From NCBI GenBank assembly GCA_035530615.1, contig DATKUL010000001.1:496001-560000 (forward strand): a DNA stretch of 64,000 bases. Direction: 5' to 3'. Under the pieces are notes generated by a model. It did not search any database. It was not told where the DNA came from and was given only the letters and a program-made list of their open reading frames with translations. The stretch comes from Candidatus Paceibacterota bacterium. Lineage in GTDB: Bacteria > Actinomycetota > Actinomycetes > Nanopelagicales > Nanopelagicaceae. The translations under genes and the position numbers were made by a program. Within the stretch, counting starts at the first letter, position 1; every line of letters begins with the position of its first letter. This document shows, in pieces, positions 14,786 to 22,724 of this stretch.

Positions 14786-14803
14786 GTTCAAAACCTCGAC
14801 GCT
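14785..14803 (+). repeat. tRNA-Ser 3'-end-like sequence at the right island edge
   Basis: GGTTCAAAACCTCGACGCT resembles the T-arm and 3' end of tRNA-Ser(GGA) (GGTTCAAATCCC...CCGCT). A weaker relative is GGTTGACAATCTCCGCT at 13059-13075. These may be degenerate attachment sites; the match is short. Confidence 0.4.
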
Positions 14804-14816
14804 ACTCGCCTACTCC

Positions 14817-15788
14817 CTATCCGATAAGGGGGAAGTGGCAAGCAACGACCCGCGAGGGTCCAATAACTCTTCTCTCCGGTATCTCCGTACTGCATATTGA
14901 TTGGACGCGTGGACATCGAGTCCGAAAAACGCAACCGCTTGGAACATTAAAGGGGCTTGGAACATCCCCGCTAAGAATGATCCGCTCACGCTTCTCGCCG
15001 ACTCGAGGAATTGGAACGGCAGAGAGCAGTGCTTGGGAATATGGATGAGCTGGCGAATTGAAGAATTCGTCGGCTGGCGCCGTTTCTACATCGCGTCCAA
15101 GGTACATCACCACCACACGGTCGGCCAGATACCGAACAGATGCCATGCTATGTGAAATGAAGAGATAGGAAAGACCAATGCGCTCCTGCAAGTCAAGCAA
15201 CAAGTTCATCACTTGTGTCTGCACGGAAATATCCAATGCAGAAACTGCCTCATCTAAAACAATCAGTTTGGGATTTGTAGCTATCGCACGGGCAATACTG
15301 ACCCGTTGACGCTGTCCACCTGAAATCTGATGTGGAAATCTCTCTCCGAAAGATGGGTCAAGTCCAACGAGTTCGAAACATTCTCGAACCCTGTCGTCGA
15401 TCTCTCTCTTGTCTCCGAGGTCGTGAGCCCGTAATGGTTCAGCAACAGAATGTCTCAATTTCATCCGCGGATCCAATTGAGATTTTGGATCTTGCAGAAC
15501 TATCTGCACACTTGCCCTAGTCCCTCTAAGTGCCTCGCCTCCTAGAGCCAAGAAATCTTCTCCGTCAAATACGACGGATCCACTCGTAGGTTCTATGAGT
15601 CTTAAGGTCGCAAGTCCTGTCGTACTTTTCCCGCATCCAGATTCACCAACTAGTGCAACGGTCTCATGAGAATCGACCGAATATGAAACATCCTCGATCG
15701 CATTGATCTTCTGTCGTCGGCCGAATCGACCACCCGCATCAACTGAGAACGTGCGCTTAAGATTTGTAACATTGAGTAAAGTACTCAT
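14817..15788 (-). CDS. ABC transporter ATP-binding protein, DppF/OppF type
   Basis: A 323-residue nucleotide-binding subunit of a peptide/nickel/opine-type importer. Walker A is GESGCGKST, the signature ISGGQRQRVSIARA, and Walker B LIVLDEAVSALD. The C-terminal oligopeptide-transporter extension carries cysteines in GCVFRTRCPRVQSICSTE, a feature of this subfamily. It is the last gene of a ten-gene catabolic operon and overlaps the DppD-type gene by four bases. It works with the permeases and binding protein encoded 6-9 kb upstream in the same operon. Substrate is inferred from the enclosed enzymes, not from this protein. Confidence 0.93.
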   Translation of the reverse strand: MSTLLNVTNLKRTFSVDAGGRFGRRQKINAIEDVSYSVDSHETVALVGESGCGKSTTGLATLRLIEPTSGSVVFDGEDFLALGGEALRGTRASVQIVLQDPKSQLDPRMKLRHSVAEPLRAHDLGDKREIDDRVRECFELVGLDPSFGERFPHQISGGQRQRVSIARAIATNPKLIVLDEAVSALDISVQTQVMNLLLDLQERIGLSYLFISHSMASVRYLADRVVVMYLGRDVETAPADEFFNSPAHPYSQALLSAVPIPRVGEKRERIILSGDVPSPFNVPSGCVFRTRCPRVQSICSTEIPERRVIGPSRVVACHFPLIG

Positions 15789-16798
15789 GACTTACTTCCC
15801 TTCACCCAACAGGCGACAAAATGATTACCCGAAACTTCATTCAGCACTGGGACATCGACAGAGCAACGATCTATCGAAAGTGGGCAACGTGGGTTGTACC
15901 GACAACCGGTGGGCATTGAAGTTACAGTTGGCACGCTCCCGGGGAGAGAAGGCAATCGTTGCCAAACCCCATCAATCGATGGAAGTGAACGTAGAAGTCC
16001 TTCGGTATATGGGTGTGTGGGTGATGAAAAAATCTTTTCAACGGGTCCCTCTTCCACAATCCGTCCTGCATACATAATGGCAACGCGATCACAATTTTGA
16101 GCTATGACGCCCAGATCGTGCGAAACCAGAAGCATTGCCATACCCAGGTGCGATGTAACTTCCTTCAACAGTAGAAGAACCTGCGCTTGAATCGTCACAT
16201 CAAGACTGGTCGTGGGTTCGTCTGCAATGAGAACTTCCGGGTCGCCAGCCATTGCGATAGCGATCATGATCCGCTGGCACATGCCTCCAGAGAATTCATG
16301 AGGATACTGATGAAGTCGTCGTTCGGGTTGATTAATGCCGACAAGATTTAGTAATTCGATTGCACGTGCCTGCTTCTGTTCTTTAGTTACATATTTCGGC
16401 TCGCGCAAACTTTCGAATATCTGTTGTTTCACGGTCAGTACTGGGTTCAGAGAAGACATTGGCTCCTGAAAAATCATTGCCGCCTTCGTTCCGCGAATTT
16501 CCCGAAGCCGTTTTTGAGACATTGTCCGCACATTCTCGCCGCCGAGAAGAATCTCGCCATCCACACTGAGAGAAGGTGGGAGCAGATTCAATATGGCCAT
16601 GCATGTCAAACTTTTTCCGCTACCTGATTCGCCTACCAGACCAACGGTCTCGCCACGGCGAACATCAAGGTAGACGGAATCTAGGAGAGGTGCATCCGGA
16701 TAATCTACGACACCTACCGATAAGCCCCGAATGCTCAATGGCAGATCCGTCAAGTCGACCGCAGATTGTCGCTGCACTGACTGCTTGTGATTGTTCAT
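15785..16798 (-). CDS. ABC transporter ATP-binding protein, DppD/OppD type
   Basis: A 337-residue partner ATPase of the preceding system. Walker A GESGSGKSLT, signature FSGGMCQRIMIAIA, Walker B VLIADEPTTSLD, and the C-terminal cysteine-containing segment GCRYNPRCPLSIDRCS. Heterodimeric ATPase pairs of this kind energise peptide, opine and some oligosaccharide importers. It is 27 bp downstream of the FGGY kinase gene, in the same transcription unit. Confidence 0.93.
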   Translation of the reverse strand: MNNHKQSVQRQSAVDLTDLPLSIRGLSVGVVDYPDAPLLDSVYLDVRRGETVGLVGESGSGKSLTCMAILNLLPPSLSVDGEILLGGENVRTMSQKRLREIRGTKAAMIFQEPMSSLNPVLTVKQQIFESLREPKYVTKEQKQARAIELLNLVGINQPERRLHQYPHEFSGGMCQRIMIAIAMAGDPEVLIADEPTTSLDVTIQAQVLLLLKEVTSHLGMAMLLVSHDLGVIAQNCDRVAIMYAGRIVEEGPVEKIFSSPTHPYTEGLLRSLPSIDGVWQRLPSLPGSVPTVTSMPTGCRYNPRCPLSIDRCSVDVPVLNEVSGNHFVACWVKGSKS

Positions 16799-16825
16799 GA
16801 TCGATCACACGACCCTTCAATTCGA

Positions 16826-17971
16826 TTAATAAACATCGGCGCCAGTGGGCTTGTCTAGAAATAAATTCCTGCCTTCTTCTAACTTCCAACCACTGGCAAT
16901 AAGAGTCATTCCTCGCGTCCCATCCTGTGCATCGGCCGGCACTTCATGTACTGACCAATGGGCCGGAAGCGGGATATCCCGGCCGCCAGCAGGTCGCACT
17001 TCCTGAACGTGAAATGCATCAATCATCGGCTGCAAATACTGGCCTATGCCCTCCGGTGGGATTTTGGCCGTGTCCTCACCCGGAAGCACGAAGAACCCCG
17101 TGCTCGGATCAACGGTTAGCCGCACTCCCACACACTTCCACGATTGTTGTAGGTGCTGAGTAAAAAAAGGAAGCGGCCCAAGATCGGGAATGGTGCCTGA
17201 AAAAAGAACGCGAGCTACCACCGTAGTTCCACGCGAAAGGCAGAGAATGTCCGAACCTATTGCTCCGCTAGAAATGTTAGCCGCTGGCCCATCGCCCAGA
17301 CCGCAGAACACAGGTGTGCCTGCAGAAACCCCACAGGACTCAGCCGCCGATTCCAGCACGCCCCCGACAACCTCTCCCATTACTTCAATTTCAGGAAGCT
17401 GGCTAACGTCGATCTTGGTTGCCCTCAAAGTCTGAGTTGACCAACCCTGTTCCGCAATACTGTAGAAACCCATTGAAGAGGCAGAAGCGGGATCAGTTAC
17501 CCATCGCCCTGTAAGTTTTTGAAGTAGAAATTCCTTGATTCCGCCAATCCGCACTTTCGAGATATCGAAATTCGGAGATTCCTCCGTAAGCCACAGTAAC
17601 TTGGCTACGGTTGACACTGCTTCATCGCCACATCCAGAGGCACTTACATCAACCATATTGATCCTTGGGAAATGCATATCGACCCCGGGAATTAATGGAC
17701 CGATTGGCATTCCATCCTGACCAACCATGCTTAGCCCGGCCATCTGACACGAAATTATGATGGCATCCGGCTTCTGATTTGCAGATACCTCATTGATGAC
17801 AGAGGTGAAAGCGATCCAAAGAGAGTTATGCCCTCTCAAATCTCCTTCAACAGTATCCCGTGGATATGGGACAGTCGATCGCGCTACGACATTATCGACA
17901 CCATCACGAAGAGTCGCCTTGATAAATGTTGAACCTACGTCAACAGCGCAAATTACCTGGTTCTCACTCAT
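16826..17971 (-). CDS. FGGY-family carbohydrate kinase, atypically short
   Basis: A 381-residue sugar kinase homologue; the family usually has about 480-520 residues. The first ATPase-fold domain is recognisable: CAVDVGSTFIKATLRD at the N-terminus, the CQMAGLSMVGQDG strand, and a probable catalytic aspartate in GVDMHFPR. The middle GLGDGPAANISSGA and LSRGTTVV blocks are also present. The C-terminal half is shortened, and the usual Gly-Gly-x-x-x-S nucleotide-binding motif and alanine-rich end are not visible. It may still bind ATP in a modified way, or be impaired. In this operon it would phosphorylate the sugar acid before deamination; that is inference. It is 6 bp downstream of the aldolase gene. 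Confidence 0.7.
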   Translation of the reverse strand: MSENQVICAVDVGSTFIKATLRDGVDNVVARSTVPYPRDTVEGDLRGHNSLWIAFTSVINEVSANQKPDAIIISCQMAGLSMVGQDGMPIGPLIPGVDMHFPRINMVDVSASGCGDEAVSTVAKLLWLTEESPNFDISKVRIGGIKEFLLQKLTGRWVTDPASASSMGFYSIAEQGWSTQTLRATKIDVSQLPEIEVMGEVVGGVLESAAESCGVSAGTPVFCGLGDGPAANISSGAIGSDILCLSRGTTVVARVLFSGTIPDLGPLPFFTQHLQQSWKCVGVRLTVDPSTGFFVLPGEDTAKIPPEGIGQYLQPMIDAFHVQEVRPAGGRDIPLPAHWSVHEVPADAQDGTRGMTLIASGWKLEEGRNLFLDKPTGADVY

Positions 17972-17977
17972 TGGTTT

Positions 17978-18715
17978 TCAAATACTGACGCGTATGTGGT
18001 CGTCAATTATTGCCATCGCATCGGCAATCAGGGAGAGATCTAGATCGCCCGTCGTTGGGTTCTTAACCGAGCTGTAAAGATGCGGCATGATTTTCTCTTC
18101 ACCAGTGAAGGAGCATGCCTTCAAGATCTCTGGCAGCATTGCCACGGTCAATCCGCCCGTTGGCTCTACCATCATCCCTCTCGAAGTTGCTACCATCGCA
18201 ACCTCCCGAAGTTCATCTATATGTGTCAACCCATGCAACGGAAATAATTTTACGGATTCGACACTCATTTCATGAAGAAGAGCAATCGCGAATTCTGTAC
18301 TAACACTCTCTAATGCATAGTTACTACTCTCGGGGCCCGTACCGATGCACACTGCACCGACCTTAGAGGATGGTCTGATAAGGCCGTTCACAATCGTGAG
18401 GGCACCTGCGTCTCGCAATGCCTTTCGCGAGAGCGCGGATGCGGGAAACACTTGGTTGAGATGGAAGGGCTTAGTGGCTAAAGCTAGATCTAGAGCGCGC
18501 TGCCACTGATTAGCTGCGCCATCGCCTAGACCGACTGATACCAGGACCCCTTTTTCCTGCATTCTGTTAACAATGGCAATTCCATCACGTAGATCCGGGA
18601 AGTCTTTGGCAGTAACTCCAATAACTATCCGTCCTGGGTAGCGCTTACTTACTTCAATCGCAGTATCAACATTATTGGTCTGTACGTTAAGTAGTATCTT
18701 CTGTTGTGAAGTCAT
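17978..18715 (-). CDS. DgaF-like KDGP aldolase
   Basis: A 245-residue TIM-barrel protein of the DgaF type. In the Salmonella D-glucosaminate pathway DgaF cleaves 2-keto-3-deoxy-6-phosphogluconate to pyruvate and glyceraldehyde-3-phosphate. Characteristic segments are SKRYPGRIVIGVTAKDF, GLGDGAANQWQRAL, HLNQVFP, VKLFPLHGLTH (probable Schiff-base lysine in VKLFP) and MVEPTGGLTV. It overlaps the DgaE-like gene by four bases, the same pairing as in the dga operon. The exact stereochemistry of its substrate is unknown. Confidence 0.82.
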   Translation of the reverse strand: MTSQQKILLNVQTNNVDTAIEVSKRYPGRIVIGVTAKDFPDLRDGIAIVNRMQEKGVLVSVGLGDGAANQWQRALDLALATKPFHLNQVFPASALSRKALRDAGALTIVNGLIRPSSKVGAVCIGTGPESSNYALESVSTEFAIALLHEMSVESVKLFPLHGLTHIDELREVAMVATSRGMMVEPTGGLTVAMLPEILKACSFTGEEKIMPHLYSSVKNPTTGDLDLSLIADAMAIIDDHIRVSI

Positions 18716-19881
18716 TGACGTTGGCCCATTCTTCCTAACTCTTCTGCCATATTCTCTCCCGTAAGAACCTTTCGCAGTAAATGGCCGAGATACTGCGCCC
18801 CATTCATGGTCAGTTCCCTGGGATCAATGCCAATTAGTCCCTCGTCCACAGCATGGTTACGGGTCCTAACCGAAGGATCTGCACTCTCCAGTTGAGAAAC
18901 AACCTCTCTCGCACTTGTGGGTGAACCTTTCAAAATCGTAACCGCCAAGCGCGGAATCGGTCTCGTCTTATCCCACACAATCTCAAAAGTTGCAGGGAGT
19001 TTCTCGCCAGCAGCCGACTGAACTCTTTCTAGTCGCGCAACAAGTTCTTCTCCAGATGCAATCCCCTCCCCGGAAATGTATCGTTCGAGAGCGGCAAGTA
19101 AACCTGAAATTGCTTCCTTACTTACTTTCATAGCGCGCCCTGCTCCAGTTTCCTGTGCGACACAGGCCGCAATAAGCGTTGGATCTCCCATAACAATCCC
19201 TGATGTTGGGCCGCCGATAGCTTTATGACCGCTATAAATCACAAGATCGACTCCTAACTCAACATACTTCACTAGGTCGGTCTCCGCGGCGGCATCGACA
19301 ATCACCTTCACACCTCGGTTATGCGCCAATGAAATTGTTTCAACGAGGCTAATAGCATCTTCCGCTTGTACATGGTGAGAAACCACAAAGAGAACCGAGG
19401 CAGTTGTCTCGCTCAGGGCTGATTCAAGGTGATGGCTAGAACAACGGTTTGAACTTCCAATCTCAACAGGATTCCCGCCGCCTAATCCAATCATCTGCGT
19501 TATTGGGGCGCCGAAATTCACGGCATGAGACTTTTGGATAATGACATCGCGTTTCAAAGTGTTTACATGCGGAACTTGCTCAATGAGAGTTTGATCCGTC
19601 CCCGTAATGGTTGCGGCAACCGCTTGAACAATCCCTGCAGCTGCGGATGAAACAACACAAGCTGCGGGTACGTTGATGAGCTCTACGATTCGTCGTCCAG
19701 CCGCAGCCTTTAGTTCTGCCATGTCGACGTATGACTGGGCACCAAAGATGATCGCCTCTGCTACATCATCAACTACGGCAGAACTGCCGAGATACGTCAT
19801 TTTCCCAGCCGCGTTAATGATCCGTGGCAGACCAAGTTTCTGCCACGGATCAGTTGAAGGATTACTCACCCCTTTTTCCAT
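18712..19881 (-). CDS. DgaE-like PLP-dependent ammonia lyase (SelA fold)
   Basis: A 389-residue fold-type I PLP enzyme related to selenocysteine synthase SelA and to DgaE, which deaminates D-glucosaminate-6-phosphate. The PLP lysine is K220 in YSGHKAIGGPTSG, with the preceding aspartate in VIVDAAAE. RIINAAGKMTYLGSS at the N-terminus is typical of this group. It sits between the DUF4392 gene (16-bp overlap) and the DgaF-like aldolase. Selenocysteine synthesis is unlikely because there is no selA/selB context and the DgaF neighbour is diagnostic. The true substrate, an amino-sugar acid phosphate or similar 2-amino-3-hydroxy acid, is inferred. Confidence 0.8.
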   Translation of the reverse strand: MEKGVSNPSTDPWQKLGLPRIINAAGKMTYLGSSAVVDDVAEAIIFGAQSYVDMAELKAAAGRRIVELINVPAACVVSSAAAGIVQAVAATITGTDQTLIEQVPHVNTLKRDVIIQKSHAVNFGAPITQMIGLGGGNPVEIGSSNRCSSHHLESALSETTASVLFVVSHHVQAEDAISLVETISLAHNRGVKVIVDAAAETDLVKYVELGVDLVIYSGHKAIGGPTSGIVMGDPTLIAACVAQETGAGRAMKVSKEAISGLLAALERYISGEGIASGEELVARLERVQSAAGEKLPATFEIVWDKTRPIPRLAVTILKGSPTSAREVVSQLESADPSVRTRNHAVDEGLIGIDPRELTMNGAQYLGHLLRKVLTGENMAEELGRMGQRQ

Positions 19882-20927
19882 CCTTTCAGATGCATCTCGA
19901 CCGAGGTTGTCACAAGTTCGACAAATGCTGCGCTAGTGGCTGCTGACGTGCCATCATTTTTTGGATCGACGTACGCAGATAAACCATCGATGGCACCCGC
20001 ATCAGAGACCTTTTCTGTAATCCGCAATAGGTCAACCGTGCGTAGAAGATCGGCGTTATCCGTGATGGCTGCAATAGCGGCACTCAATCCGACCGCTGCC
20101 CAATTTGAAATAGAGCCAACAACAAGATGATCAACGAGTGTGACTGGCGCTATAACCAAACCCTGCGGAAGATATTGCTCAACCGCGTGGCGAACTACAC
20201 CCATTCCCAATTCATTGCCACCATCACCGATACCGATAGTCAAGATTCCTGCCTCGCGAGCCGCGCTGACTATTTCATCTGCCTTCACGACAAGTTCGGT
20301 CGGGACCAACCTGGCAGTGACGTTGTGATACTCCCCATTGACATTTGCGCCGGGTATCTCAATAGCAATAACGGCCGCGGGCGAATAGTGCTCTAGCAAA
20401 GCCCGGGCATCATCTTGCGAACGACTCAACTCTGTTGTAAATGCAAGCACAGCGGCAACTGAAGCTTTGTGTGGGCCTTGTTTCGAACGCAACGCCGTTT
20501 CGATGTCGGCAACAATGAGACCAGCCGCCCTCAACGCAGTCTCTGCAAAACTAATGAGAGACTCCTCGACAACAAGCACGGGGATGGCACCGAAACACTG
20601 TTCGATAGCCCGTGCCAGATATGCAGCACCCACGGGTCCATCGGTTTCGGTGAGCCCTTTCATCAGCCATGATCTCGACGGCCAACCTGTGCAGATAAAA
20701 ACAACTTTACCCGGCAGGACTCGCTCTTGGAGGGCGAGCGCTGTACCCGTAGTCAGTGGCGAACCTGAAAGTTGCACAGCGGCGTCATAGAGTTGATGAC
20801 AAATACCACGCGCGACGAGATCGATGGCAACAAGATTGTCTAGAACCCTACCTAACTCACTCCATTGATCCAATGCTTGCGCATGGGAATCCATTACTTT
20901 CGAGCCTTGCAAATCAGAACTAAGCAT
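19866..20927 (-). CDS. DUF4392 glutamate-cyclase-like protein
   Basis: A 353-residue protein of the DUF4392 family; the characterised animal homologue converts D-glutamate to 5-oxo-D-proline. Family segments seen are FICTGWPSRSWL, TETDGPVGAAYLARA, VEESLI, AIEIPGANVNGEYHN and GIGDGGNELGMG. There is no signal peptide or membrane segment, so it is cytosolic. In an operon with a peptide-type importer and DgaE/DgaF it could open or form a lactam of the imported amino acid-like substrate. That role is speculation from chemistry. A second ATG 33 bases into the frame is an alternative start. Confidence 0.75.
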   Translation of the reverse strand: MLSSDLQGSKVMDSHAQALDQWSELGRVLDNLVAIDLVARGICHQLYDAAVQLSGSPLTTGTALALQERVLPGKVVFICTGWPSRSWLMKGLTETDGPVGAAYLARAIEQCFGAIPVLVVEESLISFAETALRAAGLIVADIETALRSKQGPHKASVAAVLAFTTELSRSQDDARALLEHYSPAAVIAIEIPGANVNGEYHNVTARLVPTELVVKADEIVSAAREAGILTIGIGDGGNELGMGVVRHAVEQYLPQGLVIAPVTLVDHLVVGSISNWAAVGLSAAIAAITDNADLLRTVDLLRITEKVSDAGAIDGLSAYVDPKNDGTSAATSAAFVELVTTSVEMHLKGWKKG

Positions 20928-20942
20928 TATTTGCCACTTCTC

Positions 20943-21779
20943 TTAACTTCTCTTATCTAAGAAATCTCGGAGGCCATCTCCAAGAAGATTGAATCCCAAA
21001 ATGAGCAGGGCGATCGCTATCCCCGGGAAAAGCATCACGTGAGGTGCGGCCAGAAAATCTATTCGCCCCTCGCTTAACATTGTGCCCCACTCAGGTGCCG
21101 GCGGTTGTGCGCCGATTCCCAGGAAGCCCAATGCGGCAATAATGAGAAGAGCCTCACTAGCGAAGAGACTCAAAATCACCATGATCGGACCAAGGATGTT
21201 CGGAAGCACATGGCGAATAAGGATTGAGCTCGCTTTACTACCGCTTGCTCGTGCCGCCATAACATAATCAGCTGACCTAACCTGCACAGTAAATCCACGA
21301 ATGTAGCGAACCATCTGAGGTGCCTGAGTCGCGACGATCGCCAGGATCAAAGTGAAAAAACCAGAGCCAAGAACGGCTACGAGAACAATCGCCAAAACCA
21401 TTGCCGGAAATGTGAGCACCGAATCAGATATCCAAGAGACAACCCGATCAATCCAACCGCCACGGTAACCTGCTAGCAATCCTGCCGGTAGTGCGAGAAG
21501 AATTCCGGTTGTAACCGCAGGTAGGACCACGATCAATTCAAAACTCGTTCCATGAATTACTCGCGACAGTATGTCGCGACCAAGCGCATCAGTTCCAAAG
21601 AGATGAGTTAACGAGGGTGTTTGTAAAGTGGCGAGCAAATTTTGTGTCGTTGGGTCATAGGGCGAAATTAGCGAAGCAAAAATTGATACCAACATAAAAA
21701 ATAGAACAATTCCAATTCCAATTCCAAGGCTTGCTCTTAGGTGAATGTTTCTCATCAATCTTCCTGGCAAATTATTCAT
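20943..21779 (-). CDS. ABC transporter permease, DppC/OppC type
   Basis: A 278-residue inner-membrane subunit with about six transmembrane helices. The N-terminal segment YDPTTQNLLATLQTPSLTHL and FGTDALGRDILSR are hallmarks of DppC-type permeases, and the EAA-loop equivalent is MAARASGSKASSILIRHVLPN. It overlaps the DppB-type gene by four bases. Together they form the channel of the operon's importer. Confidence 0.95.
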   Translation of the reverse strand: MNNLPGRLMRNIHLRASLGIGIGIVLFFMLVSIFASLISPYDPTTQNLLATLQTPSLTHLFGTDALGRDILSRVIHGTSFELIVVLPAVTTGILLALPAGLLAGYRGGWIDRVVSWISDSVLTFPAMVLAIVLVAVLGSGFFTLILAIVATQAPQMVRYIRGFTVQVRSADYVMAARASGSKASSILIRHVLPNILGPIMVILSLFASEALLIIAALGFLGIGAQPPAPEWGTMLSEGRIDFLAAPHVMLFPGIAIALLILGFNLLGDGLRDFLDKRS

Positions 21780-22708
21780 GCTTTTGCTCTTTGAATTTGG
21801 ATTCGTGGATCGATTCGCGACGAAACAATATCAACGCATAAATTGATAATGAGAAAACCAGCGACGAAAAAGATCGTGATTCCCTGCATCAGGGTGTAAT
21901 CACGTTGGCTTACCGCAGCGAGAAGAAGTTGTCCCATTCCGGGATATGAGAAAAGGTTTTCAACAACGACAGCGCCACCAAATAGGTAGCCGGCCTGCAA
22001 ACCAATAAGAACTAGAACGGATGGGAAAGCAGGCTTGAGTGCATGTACCAGAATCAACCTAACGGGTGAGACGCCACGAGAGTTTGCAGTTCGAATGAAG
22101 TCCTCACCCAGTATTTCAAGCATGGCAGCACGAGTGAGTCGTGCAATAAGTGCGACCAGCCTTGCCGAAACTGCGATCGCCGGCAGGATCAATCCGGCCA
22201 TTCCGGCAGATCCATAAGCTGGAAGCCATTGCAACTTAACAGCAAATAACTGGATAAGAAGCATGCCGAACCAGAAGTTCGGAACAGCTAGTAGTAAGAC
22301 CCAGAGAAGGAGTGTGCCTCTCCAAAAGAAGGATCTGGGTCTTACTGCCGCCATTACTCCGCCGACAAGGCCGATGCTCGTTGCAATGAGAAGGCTTAAA
22401 ATGAGCAGGGCCGCTGTTTCATCGACCCTGCTCATAATAACTGTCATTACTGGTTGCGAATAACTTGAAGATATACCTAGATCGCCTTGCACCAGGTTCT
22501 GCAGATACTCAATAAACTGAACAAAGATCGGTTGGTTGAGACCCATTTGCTCTCTCAATACATCAACCTGACTCTGCGTAGCATTTGCACCGAGTATCAA
22601 AGCAGCAGGATCCCCTGGAGCCATTCTGAAGAGTGCGAATACCGCTGTTGCAATTACAGAAACTTGAACAGCGATATTCGCCAAGCGTCCAGCTATGAAA
22701 CGTAGCAT
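21776..22708 (-). CDS. ABC transporter permease, DppB/OppB type
   Basis: A 310-residue permease with about six transmembrane helices. MAPGDPAALILG near the N-terminus, the EDFIRTANSRGVSPVRLILVH EAA-loop region and the C-terminal VVVENLFSYPGMGQLLLAAV are typical of DppB. It follows the binding-protein gene by 16 bp and is coupled to the DppC-type gene. Confidence 0.95.
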   Translation of the reverse strand: MLRFIAGRLANIAVQVSVIATAVFALFRMAPGDPAALILGANATQSQVDVLREQMGLNQPIFVQFIEYLQNLVQGDLGISSSYSQPVMTVIMSRVDETAALLILSLLIATSIGLVGGVMAAVRPRSFFWRGTLLLWVLLLAVPNFWFGMLLIQLFAVKLQWLPAYGSAGMAGLILPAIAVSARLVALIARLTRAAMLEILGEDFIRTANSRGVSPVRLILVHALKPAFPSVLVLIGLQAGYLFGGAVVVENLFSYPGMGQLLLAAVSQRDYTLMQGITIFFVAGFLIINLCVDIVSSRIDPRIQIQRAKA

Positions 22709-22724
22709 CCGCCCCCCTGCGAGG

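Noticed and set aside
18712-19881. Selenocysteine synthase SelA
   Set aside because: There are no selenium genes nearby, and the adjacent DgaF-like aldolase points to the DgaE lyase group.
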